Source of the DNA: Paenibacillus vietnamensis
GTDB taxonomy: Bacteria; Bacillota; Bacilli; Paenibacillales; Paenibacillaceae
Direction: 5' to 3'
NCBI RefSeq assembly: GCF_020169515.1
Contig: NZ_JAHMHW010000005.1
Coordinates: 248,001 to 312,000, forward strand
Length of the DNA: 64,000 nt
Position numbers and translations under genes: made by a program
In this document: positions 16,930 to 24,981 of the stretch, piece by piece
Numbering within the stretch: position 1 is the first letter of the stretch
How the letters are laid out: every line of letters begins with the position of its first letter
The notes under the pieces: generated by a model
The model's input: only the letters and a program-made list of their open reading frames with translations
What the model was told of the DNA's origin: nothing
Databases searched by the model: none

Positions 16930-16959
16930 CAGACTATCACGAATGGAAGTGATCGTTGC

Positions 16960-18723
16960 TTGAAACCGAAACGCATATTAACCGATTTTTTTCGCAAAAC
17001 GTGGTACATCTATATGTTCTCGCTCTTATTTCATTTGATTTCGAACCTGATCAACGTGTTTTACCCGAAGGTGCTGGGGCAGTTCACCGATAAGCTGCAG
17101 CTGAAAGAGCTGACGAGCAGCCTGATTGTCGATTACAGCCTGCTGCTGCTGATGATCGGCGTCGGCCATGTCCTCTTCAACGGAGCTGCTCAATATCTGG
17201 TCATGTACGTGGGCAGGAGATTCGAATTTCTCGTGCGCGGGGGCTTGTTCCGCCACTTCACCCAAATGAGCGAGAGATTTTATTCGAGAAACGGCGTCGG
17301 CAAGCTGCTCAGCTACTTCATGAATGACGTGACGGCCGTCCGGGAGTCGATCTCCATGGGCTTTAACCAGACGGCGAACGCCTCGATGCTGCTGGTGGCG
17401 ACTATGACGATGATGATCGTAAGCGGCATTCCTTATTACCTGATCCTGGCGTCGGTGCTCCCGCTGCTGCTGATCCCGTTCATCGTCGTTTATCTGGGGC
17501 CTATTATCAGAAAGCGCTCGCTTGAGGTGCAGGAGGCGCTGGGCAAAATGACCGAAACGGCGGAGGAGCAGTTCGGCGGCATCCGCGTGACGAAGAAATT
17601 CGCGGTCGAGGACATTATGAACGAGCGGTTCGGGAATACGGTTGAGCGAATCCGCCGGAACCAGCTTCGGCTGGTGCGGGTGTCTTCCTTTTTCCAGGCG
17701 CTCATTCCGTTTCTGGGTACTATCGCACTTATTATCGCACTGGCCTTCGGCGGTTATTTGACCATTGCGAAGCAGATGTCGCTCGGTAATTTCGTTGCGC
17801 TGACACTTTATGTACGGATGCTGATGAACCCTCTTCAGCAGATCGGCAACGTCATCAATTCGATTCAGCGCTCGAGGGCGTCCCTGCAGCGGCTGAACGA
17901 GCTTTTGTCCCAGCAGTCGGATATCGTGGAGCTGGACAATGCGAAGGAGGCCGATTTCGGCACGGCGGCTATCCGCATTGAAAACCTGTCCTTCTCCTAC
18001 GGAAATTCGTCCAATAAAGTGCTGAAGGATATCCGCCTTGAGCTTCAGCCGGGCAAGACGCTCGGCATCATCGGCCGGACGGGAAGCGGAAAGACAACTT
18101 TAATGAAGCTGCTGCTGCGTACATGCGATCCGCCGCCGGGCACGATTAGCTTCGGAGGTACGGACATCAGGGAGCTGACGCTCGAAAGCCTGCGCGAGCA
18201 GATCGCTTACGTTCCGCAGGACGGCTTCCTGTTCAGCACAACCATCCGGGAAAATATCGCCTTCTACAAGCGCGATACGGAGCTTAAGACGGTCGAGACC
18301 GCCGCGCGCAATGCCCGGATCTATGACAATATCGTAGAGCTGCCGGAAAAATTCGAAACGAGGCTCGGCGAGCGCGGCTTGACGCTTTCCGGGGGGCAGC
18401 GCCAGCGCACAAGCCTGGCTCGCGGCCTCATCAAGAACGCTCCGGTCATGATCCTCGACGACAGCGTCAGCGCGGTCGATGCCGTGACGGAGAAGGAAAT
18501 TATCGAATCGATCCAAAAGGAGCGCAAAAGCAAAACGACGATTATTATCGCCCACCGGATCAGCGCCATCAAGCATGCGGACGAAATTATCGTGCTGGAT
18601 GGCGGCACGATCGTTCAGCGCGGCACACATTCAGAGCTGCTTGAGGAGCCGGGTCTTTATGCCGAGCTCCATGCCATACAAGAGGAGGGAAGTCAGCATG
18701 CGACCGGCACAAGCCATTCATAA
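16960..18723 (+). CDS. ABC exporter half with degenerate Walker B (heterodimer partner, BmrC/LmrC-like)
   Basis: 587 residues: six-helix membrane domain then ATPase with Walker A GRTGSGKTT, signature LSGGQ and Walker B VMILDDSVSAVD. The catalytic Glu is replaced by Asp (DDS for DEA), the usual mark of the degenerate-site partner in heterodimeric exporters such as BmrCD, LmrCD and TM287/288. The start is TTG 16960, placed 7-8 bases after GGAAGTGA; no ATG in frame is as well placed. The following gene overlaps its end by 26 bases. Predicted to pair with that product as a multidrug efflux pump in the cytoplasmic membrane. Confidence 0.9.
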   Translation: MKPKRILTDFFRKTWYIYMFSLLFHLISNLINVFYPKVLGQFTDKLQLKELTSSLIVDYSLLLLMIGVGHVLFNGAAQYLVMYVGRRFEFLVRGGLFRHFTQMSERFYSRNGVGKLLSYFMNDVTAVRESISMGFNQTANASMLLVATMTMMIVSGIPYYLILASVLPLLLIPFIVVYLGPIIRKRSLEVQEALGKMTETAEEQFGGIRVTKKFAVEDIMNERFGNTVERIRRNQLRLVRVSSFFQALIPFLGTIALIIALAFGGYLTIAKQMSLGNFVALTLYVRMLMNPLQQIGNVINSIQRSRASLQRLNELLSQQSDIVELDNAKEADFGTAAIRIENLSFSYGNSSNKVLKDIRLELQPGKTLGIIGRTGSGKTTLMKLLLRTCDPPPGTISFGGTDIRELTLESLREQIAYVPQDGFLFSTTIRENIAFYKRDTELKTVETAARNARIYDNIVELPEKFETRLGERGLTLSGGQRQRTSLARGLIKNAPVMILDDSVSAVDAVTEKEIIESIQKERKSKTTIIIAHRISAIKHADEIIVLDGGTIVQRGTHSELLEEPGLYAELHAIQEEGSQHATGTSHS

Positions 18724-20530
18724 CTGGCAGGCGGACCAGAAGTCCGACCTTAGCCAGGCCGATCAAAAGCCGCAATACGTCTCGGCCTTCCGGGCCTTGT
18801 CGGGCTATGTAAGACCGCATATTTGGGCGTTCGTCGGCGTGCTTTGCTGTACCGTCATTGCGATTTTATCGGATCTGCTGCAGCCGTTCCTGATGAAAAT
18901 CGCAATTGACGACAATTTGCTGGCGGGCAAAAACGACTACAAGGGCCTGCTGACCATATGCGCCGTCTATCTCGGCCTGTCGGTGTCCAGCTTCGCGTTC
19001 ACTTACCTGCAGAACAATTTGCTGCAAAATATCGGCCAAAGCATCGTTGCCCGCATCCGCAAGCAGCTGTTCGGCCACATTTTGAAGCAGTCGATGAGGT
19101 ATTTCGACCGGATGTCGAGCGGCAGCCTCATTACGCACGTGTCCAGCGATACCGAGGCGCTGAACCAATTTTTCAATCAGGTGCTGCTCAGTCTGTTCCG
19201 CGACGGCCTAACACTCGTCTTCATCATCGTGCTGATGTTCCAGCTCGATACGCAATTGGCGCTGTATTGCATGATCTTATTGCCGATCATCTTCCTGATC
19301 GCCATCGCGTTCCGCTCGTTCATGAGGGCTACCTATCAGCTCGCCAGGACGAGATTGTCGCGGATGGTCGCGTTTGTCGCCGAAAATTTGTCGGGCATGA
19401 ACCTGGTTCAGGTGTTTCATCAGCAGAAGGAGCAGGAGAAGCAGTTCGACGAACGGAACGGGCTTTACTTTAAAGCGAATTTGAGAGAAATACGGACGAA
19501 CGTCCTGTTTGGCCGTACCTTTGATATATTGAGCAATTTGTCCATCGCCTTTGTGACCTGGATCGGAGGCAGAGCGGTGCTTGGCCAGGATCTGGAGTTC
19601 GGGGTGCTGTACGCGTTCATTACTTACATCCGCCAGTTTTTCCAGCCGATCAATACGATCACCCAGCAGTGGAACACGCTGCAGTCGGCAACCGTTGCCG
19701 TAACCCGGATCTGGTCGGTATTCGCCAGCAAGCCGGATGTTACCGACAGCGAATCCGACCATGAGCTGAAGGCGATCAGCCCGGACAAGATCAAGGGACG
19801 CATCGATTTCGACGAAATCTCGTTTTCCTATGAAGAGGGCATTCCGATTATCCGCAATTTGGATCTTCATATTAAGGCCGGGGAGATGATCGGCGTCGTC
19901 GGCACGACAGGCGCGGGCAAAAGCTCGCTCATCAGTCTGCTCTGCCGTTTCTACGACGTGCGGGAAGGAAGCGTCCGGATCGACGGGACGGACGTGAAGG
20001 ACTTCCCGCAGGCGACGCTGCACCGGGTCGTCGGCCTTGTCCAGCAGGAGCCGTACCTTTATTCGGGCAGCATCATTGAAAATGTAAGAATGTTCGACGA
20101 GACGATCACCCGCGAAGAGGTTATCCAGGCATGCGAATTCGTCGGCGCCGATTCGGTTATCAAGAAGCTGCCGGACGGCTATGATACGATGCTTTCCGAA
20201 AGGGGCAGCGGGCTGTCCGCAGGCGAGCGCCAGCTGATTTCCTTCGCGAGAATTATCGTATTCAAGCCGAAGGTGCTCATCCTCGATGAGGCCAGCGCGA
20301 ATCTCGATTCCCAGACGGAGCAGCTGATTCAAAATGCGCTCCATATTGTATCTAAGAATCGTACAACGATCGTCATCGCGCACCGGCTGTCTACGATTAT
20401 GAACGCCGACCGGATCATCGTCATGAGCCGCGGCGAAATCGTCGAGCAGGGCAATCACCGGCAGCTGCTGGAGCGCGGCGGTCATTACCGCGAGCTTTAC
20501 GAGCATTCGCAGGGGCATGTCGCGGTGTAG
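18698..20530 (+). CDS. ABC exporter half, BmrD/LmrD-like partner
   Basis: 610 residues: exporter membrane domain followed by an ATPase with Walker A GTTGAGKSS, an unusual signature LSAGERQ in place of LSGGQ, Walker B VLILDEASANLD with the catalytic Glu, and switch His in VIAHRLST. The SAG-type signature combined with an intact Glu is the complement expected for the DDS-bearing partner encoded just upstream. ATG 18698 follows GAGGAGGGA by 7 bases, inside the end of the preceding gene, so the two are translationally coupled, consistent with a 1:1 heterodimer. Longer in-frame starts upstream lie wholly within the previous gene and were rejected. Confidence 0.92.
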   Translation: MRPAQAIHNWQADQKSDLSQADQKPQYVSAFRALSGYVRPHIWAFVGVLCCTVIAILSDLLQPFLMKIAIDDNLLAGKNDYKGLLTICAVYLGLSVSSFAFTYLQNNLLQNIGQSIVARIRKQLFGHILKQSMRYFDRMSSGSLITHVSSDTEALNQFFNQVLLSLFRDGLTLVFIIVLMFQLDTQLALYCMILLPIIFLIAIAFRSFMRATYQLARTRLSRMVAFVAENLSGMNLVQVFHQQKEQEKQFDERNGLYFKANLREIRTNVLFGRTFDILSNLSIAFVTWIGGRAVLGQDLEFGVLYAFITYIRQFFQPINTITQQWNTLQSATVAVTRIWSVFASKPDVTDSESDHELKAISPDKIKGRIDFDEISFSYEEGIPIIRNLDLHIKAGEMIGVVGTTGAGKSSLISLLCRFYDVREGSVRIDGTDVKDFPQATLHRVVGLVQQEPYLYSGSIIENVRMFDETITREEVIQACEFVGADSVIKKLPDGYDTMLSERGSGLSAGERQLISFARIIVFKPKVLILDEASANLDSQTEQLIQNALHIVSKNRTTIVIAHRLSTIMNADRIIVMSRGEIVEQGNHRQLLERGGHYRELYEHSQGHVAV

Positions 20531-20605
20531 CCGCGATAAGCTCCCGCACCAATAGTCGGCACGTGCCGCAAGGACACTTTATATAGAGACAAGGAGGCTG
20601 GGAGT

Positions 20606-21550
20606 ATGAGCTTGGTCGTTAACAACATTACAGATCTGATAGGCGGCACTCCGCTCGTCCGACTGAACAACGTCGTTCCCCCGGACAGCGCCGAGATTTA
20701 TTTGAAGCTGGAATTTTTTAATCCCGGCAGCAGTGTCAAGGACCGTATCGCGATCAGCATCATCGAGGAGGCGGAGAAGGACGGCCGTTTGAAGCGCGGC
20801 GATACGATTATCGAGGCGACAAGCGGCAATACCGGCATCGGGATCGCTTTGGTCGCGGCGGCCAGAGGGTATAAAGCGATTCTGGTTATGCCGGAGACGA
20901 TGAGTCTGGAGCGCCGCAATCTGCTTCGGGCATACGGCGCGGAGCTGGTGCTGACGCCGGGGCCCGAAGGGATGAAGGGGGCGATCAGGACGGCGCAGGA
21001 GCTGGCGGAGAAGCATCCGGAATATTTTCAGGCGCTTCAGTTCGATAATCCGGCGAACGTCAAGATCCACCGCGAAACGACCGGTCCTGAAATCGTGAAA
21101 GCGATCGAGTCGCTGGGTGGAGGCCTTGACGGCTTCGTCGCCGGGGTCGGGACAGGCGGCACGATTACGGGAGCGGGCGAGGTGCTGCGGCAGCAATATC
21201 CGGACATCCGCATTGCAGCCGTCGAGCCGGCTTCGTCGCCGGTGCTTTCCGGCGGTTCGCCCGGACTGCACAAAATTCAGGGCATCGGTGCGGGCTTCGT
21301 GCCGTCCATACTGGATACGGACATTTACGACGAGATTATTCAGGTCAGCAATGAAGAGGCGTTCGAGCTGGCAAGGCGGGTCGCGAAGGAGGAGGGCATC
21401 CTCGGAGGCATTTCCTCGGGCGCGGCTATCCATGCGGCGATTCAGCTCGCGCAAAAGCTTGGAGCGGGCAAACGTGTCGTGGCAGTCATCCCGAGTAACG
21501 GGGAAAGGTATTTGTCCACCGTGCTTTATCAGCAGGAGCAGCAGTTGTAG
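20606..21550 (+). CDS. cysK: Cysteine synthase A (O-acetylserine sulfhydrylase)
   Basis: 314 residues, normal CysK length. The PLP lysine is Lys45 in GSSVKDR; the substrate-binding loop TSGNTG is residues 72-77; the phosphate-cup motif GTGGTITG and the C-terminal [11 protein letters not shown] are present. It converts O-acetylserine and sulfide to cysteine in the cytoplasm, the final step for sulfur released by the monooxygenases upstream in this window, though it is separated from them by the PadR-ABC operon. AAGGAGG lies before the ATG. It may share the ABC transcript (75-base gap, no clear terminator) or have its own promoter in that gap; I do not see one. Confidence 0.95.
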   Translation: MSLVVNNITDLIGGTPLVRLNNVVPPDSAEIYLKLEFFNPGSSVKDRIAISIIEEAEKDGRLKRGDTIIEATSGNTGIGIALVAAARGYKAILVMPETMSLERRNLLRAYGAELVLTPGPEGMKGAIRTAQELAEKHPEYFQALQFDNPANVKIHRETTGPEIVKAIESLGGGLDGFVAGVGTGGTITGAGEVLRQQYPDIRIAAVEPASSPVLSGGSPGLHKIQGIGAGFVPSILDTDIYDEIIQVSNEEAFELARRVAKEEGILGGISSGAAIHAAIQLAQKLGAGKRVVAVIPSNGERYLSTVLYQQEQQL

Positions 21551-22032
21551 CTGCTGCAGCTGAAGGAGGCTTGCGGCTGCGGTATGGACCTTCGCTGGAA
21601 TGTACGGATTGTGCAATCAGTAACTTATCGCGCGCTCATTCGGATTACGGACATAGCAACTTATCACGCGGCGCATTCGGCTAACGAACTCAGTAACTCT
21701 TATATGCTCTAAATGTGCGGTTTTGAAAGTTTAACGAACTCCACTGGCGCTATTACCGATTTTTGGCCGTTGTTTGAGCTGCCGGCAGCCTTATAAAGCC
21801 GTTGAAGATCGTTAGAGTAGAACGGCTGCCATTTTCTCGGTGATAGAGTGACTGGGATTCGTTAGTGATTCGCCACCATTCGCCCTTTTTCCCCTAAGCA
21901 GGTGCATCATGTACCGGGCGCGGGCGGAAAAAGGGTTGCTTTTATTTGACGACTGAATCTAAAATGAGATGATGACCCGATAGAGTCCGCGACGGCTCTA
22001 TTAATTGATAATAGAAAGAAGCAGATGCAGCA
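21551..22032. repeat. Intergenic region with degenerate repeats, terminator-like stem and leader hairpin
   Basis: No gene is seen. Between about 21620 and 21720 a unit with the words AACTTAT, CGCG and CATTCGG recurs roughly every 36 bases in degenerate form. CCCTTTTTCC near 21885 pairs with GGAAAAAGGG near 21945 around a long loop and is followed by a T-rich stretch, possibly a terminator. ATAGAGTC / GGCTCTAT (about 21981-22002) forms a hairpin just before the next gene. Confidence 0.5.
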
Positions 22033-22965
22033 ATGAGTATTTTTTTTCATATTTTGTTGAACAACGTGCTGCCGATGGGTATTATGATCGGGATCGGCGT
22101 CACCATTCAGCGGGCCTTCAAGCTGGATATAAAAACGCTTTCGAAGATGAACTTCTATTTGTTTTCGCCGGCAATCATGTTCGATTTATTGTACAATACG
22201 AGCATTTCGGCATCGGTGATCGGGAACATCTTATTTTTTGTCCTATTGTTTATGATTTTGCAGTACATCGTCGTAGAGCTCGTCATTCGCCTGCGGGGTT
22301 ATAGCCCGGGGATGAAAAGCGCGATGCGCAACAGCGTGCTCTTCTACAACAGCGCAAATTACGGCATCCCGCTGAACCAGCTGGCATTCGCAGGCAACAC
22401 GGCGACGCTGGCCGTTCAGATCGTCGTTATGATGGTGCAGTCGCTCGTGCCGAACACCTATGGCATCTACAACGTCAACGCGCATAAGGCCGATTTCCGG
22501 GCGATCATGAAGACGATTTCGTCGATGCCGGTCATATATGTCATACCGGTCGCTTTGTCGCTAAGAGCGTTAGAAGTGCCGATTCCCCAGTCGATCATGA
22601 CGCCGGTCGAGTATTTGTCAAACGCCTTCATCGGAACGGCTTTGATTACGCTTGGCGTACAGCTCGGCAATATGGAGTGGAAAATCAAACGCTCGCTTCT
22701 GATCGATGTCAGCATCTCCGCCACGCTGCGGCTCGTCGCCGGTCCGCTGCTCGCCTGGCTGATCGTATCGCTGCTCGGGATGGACAAGCTGACGGCCGCC
22801 GCGCTCATCGTGTCGTCCGCGGTTCCGACGTCGCTCAGCAGCGTACTGCTGGCCGTCGAGTTCGACAACGAGGCGGAATTCGCCTCCCAGTCCGTATTCG
22901 TCTCGACGATCGTAAGCATATTGACGGTGACGGCGGTTATCTTTTTCCTCCGGCTGGACATCTAA
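22033..22965 (+). CDS. AEC-family (auxin efflux carrier-like) membrane transporter
   Basis: 310 residues, almost entirely hydrophobic, with about ten predicted membrane helices in two five-helix halves. The first half has YNSANYGIPLNQLAFAG, the unwound-helix Asn/Pro motif typical of AEC and bile-acid-type folds, and the second half has SSAVPTSLSSVLLA. Members export or import organic acids such as malate or malonate. The binding site is weak (GAAAGAAGCAG). It stands alone with a hairpin leader upstream; the sequence does not show the substrate. Confidence 0.85.
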   Translation: MSIFFHILLNNVLPMGIMIGIGVTIQRAFKLDIKTLSKMNFYLFSPAIMFDLLYNTSISASVIGNILFFVLLFMILQYIVVELVIRLRGYSPGMKSAMRNSVLFYNSANYGIPLNQLAFAGNTATLAVQIVVMMVQSLVPNTYGIYNVNAHKADFRAIMKTISSMPVIYVIPVALSLRALEVPIPQSIMTPVEYLSNAFIGTALITLGVQLGNMEWKIKRSLLIDVSISATLRLVAGPLLAWLIVSLLGMDKLTAAALIVSSAVPTSLSSVLLAVEFDNEAEFASQSVFVSTIVSILTVTAVIFFLRLDI

Positions 22966-23245
22966 TTGCCTTAAAGGGTCGCCCTCGCTGCAGAAGCGAG
23001 AGAGCGGCCCTTCGCTGCGTTATGCGGCCGGATTCATTCCGCTGCTTTAGCAGAGAGCTTGGAGGCGAGGATGCAGACATCATTTGCAATTGATTAACAT
23101 TTCCCTTATTTAATTTTGTTTTTGGCTATTAATAATGCTTGTACATCGATAGAGTCGGGGTTAAAATGAAAAAAGGCATGAATGAAAGCGATTAACAAAG
23201 ATAGATTTTTAGTGCTGCTTGACTAGGAACGGAGGGGGAAGATGC

Positions 23246-23938
23246 ATGCAGCTGGGTGAGCGCGAAATCATTCGTGCAAGCGCTTTAAAACGAACATTCG
23301 GAAAGGGTGCCGCCGCCGTGACGGTGCTGAAGGGAGTGGATTTGTCCATTTCATCGGGACGGCTCATCGCTTTAAAAGGAAGGTCCGGCTCGGGGAAAAC
23401 GACGCTGATCAACCTGCTGAGCGCGCTGGACCGGCCGACCGAAGGCCAAATTATGTTTGACGGCATAGATTTGACGGCGCTGACGGGCAAAGAGAGAGAT
23501 CAGGTGCGGCGCAAGGAGATGGGCCTTATTTTTCAATCCTTTGCGCTTATTCCGCTTATGTCCGCTTACGAGAACGTAGAGTTCATCCTGCGAGTGGCGG
23601 GAGCCGCGGGGAGCGGCCGCAAGGATGCGGCGGTCCAGGCCTTGGAGCAGGTCGGGTTAAAGAGCCGCATGCATCACCGCCCGTTCGAGCTTTCCGGCGG
23701 CGAGCAGCAGCGGACGGCCATCGCCAGAGCGATCGCCCATCAGCCCAAGCTGCTGCTTGCAGACGAGCCGACGGCCGAGCTGGACAGCCGGACGGGCCTT
23801 CAGATTATGAAGGTGTTTCGGGATTTGGTGGAAACGACCGGCATGACGATCGTTATGACCACGCATGATCCCGCCATTATGGAGATCGTTGACCAAGTGT
23901 ATGAATTGGAGGATGGACAAATTGTCTCACAAGCTTAA
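23246..23938 (+). CDS. ABC transporter ATPase, LolD/MacB type
   Basis: 230 residues, a stand-alone ATPase of the lipoprotein/macrolide exporter group: Walker A GRSGSGKTT, Q-loop LIFQSFAL, signature LSGGEQQR, Walker B LLLADEPTAELD and switch His in TTHDP. ATG 23246 is chosen for GGAGGGGG 7 bases upstream; a longer frame starting near 23219 has no site. It overlaps the adaptor gene by 17 bases. Together with the adaptor (23922), the FtsX-type permease (24982) and a second ATPase (27868), it forms a four-gene tripartite-like exporter in a Gram-positive cell. Confidence 0.92.
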   Translation: MQLGEREIIRASALKRTFGKGAAAVTVLKGVDLSISSGRLIALKGRSGSGKTTLINLLSALDRPTEGQIMFDGIDLTALTGKERDQVRRKEMGLIFQSFALIPLMSAYENVEFILRVAGAAGSGRKDAAVQALEQVGLKSRMHHRPFELSGGEQQRTAIARAIAHQPKLLLADEPTAELDSRTGLQIMKVFRDLVETTGMTIVMTTHDPAIMEIVDQVYELEDGQIVSQA

Positions 23939-24947
23939 ACCGATATTAGGCTGGTCATTCGCACTGCTGCTCGGAGCTTCGCTCACAGGCTGCTCCCTGC
24001 TTCCTGCGGAGGAGAACGCCCTGAAGCCCCCGCTGGTCAAGCCCGCTCAGGAAAACTACCGTACGGTAACGGTAGAAAAAGGCACCATCTCACAGGAAAT
24101 TAAGGGGAACGGCTCGCTGGAATCGACGGAATGGGAGATGGCCCAGTTCACGGGACAAGGCGGACGCCTTGCCAAAATGCTCGTCACCGCAGGAGATACG
24201 GTGAAGAAGGGCGACGTGCTCGTCCAGCTGAACGTAGACGGTCTGGACATTCAGCTGAAGGAGCAGCAGCTTGGGGTGGCCCGCGCGAAGCTGGCGCTCA
24301 AGCAGGCCAAAGGCGCAGGCGACGCCGATGCGGTAAATATCGCCCAGCTGCAGTTGGATATTGAGAACCTGAAGCTCGAGCGGCTGATGACGACCTTCAA
24401 CAGCAAGCAGCTCGTCGCCGGCATGAACGGCCAGGTGACGTTCGTCGAGGATCTGAAGGAAGGGGATTTCGTGGAGCCGTATCAGACGCTTGTCACGATC
24501 TCGGATCCTTCGAAGCTGCGGGTTGCCCTTCGCGTCGAGAACTCCGCCGAAATCAGCGGCGTCGATGTCGGTTTTCCCGCATTGGTGACGTTCGGGCAGA
24601 GCGAGCTGGAAGGCAAAGTCGTTCAGACGCCTTCGTCGGCTCCGGCCACTATGAACGAGCAGCTGCAGGAGCGTTACTCCAAGACGCTTTACATCGAGGT
24701 CCCGAAGGTGCCGGCGGACGCTGAGATCGGCTCGTTCGCCGATGTCAAAATCATTTTGCAGAAGCGTGAGGACGTATTGACCATTCCGCGCAGCGGCGTG
24801 CGCAGCTTCCTCGGCAGGACGTTCGTAAGGACGCTGGAGGACGGCAATAAAGTCCGCGAAATCGACGTGGAAACCGGCATCAAAGGTTCTACCGATATCG
24901 AAATAACGAAAGGCTTGGAAGAAGGGGCCGTCGTCGTGCTTCAATAG
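23922..24947 (+). CDS. HlyD/MacA-type adaptor lipoprotein
   Basis: 341 residues. Lipoprotein signal ending in LTGCSLLP, then a barrel-sandwich (lipoyl-like) region where GDTVKKGDVLVQL is visible, a helical hairpin (about residues 100-150) and a beta-barrel domain ending with GIKGSTDIEITKGLEEGAVVV, the usual end of RND/MacA adaptors. I place the start at TTG 23922 because GGAGG (23908-23912) is 9 bases upstream; ATG 23913 directly abuts that site and is unlikely to be used. It should link the permease to the cell exterior. It overlaps the upstream ATPase gene, and the permease follows 34 bases later. Confidence 0.88.
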   Translation: MSHKLKPILGWSFALLLGASLTGCSLLPAEENALKPPLVKPAQENYRTVTVEKGTISQEIKGNGSLESTEWEMAQFTGQGGRLAKMLVTAGDTVKKGDVLVQLNVDGLDIQLKEQQLGVARAKLALKQAKGAGDADAVNIAQLQLDIENLKLERLMTTFNSKQLVAGMNGQVTFVEDLKEGDFVEPYQTLVTISDPSKLRVALRVENSAEISGVDVGFPALVTFGQSELEGKVVQTPSSAPATMNEQLQERYSKTLYIEVPKVPADAEIGSFADVKIILQKREDVLTIPRSGVRSFLGRTFVRTLEDGNKVREIDVETGIKGSTDIEITKGLEEGAVVVLQ

Positions 24948-24981
24948 AAAGCATGGTGCAATAAGCTTGGGAGGTTTTCGC

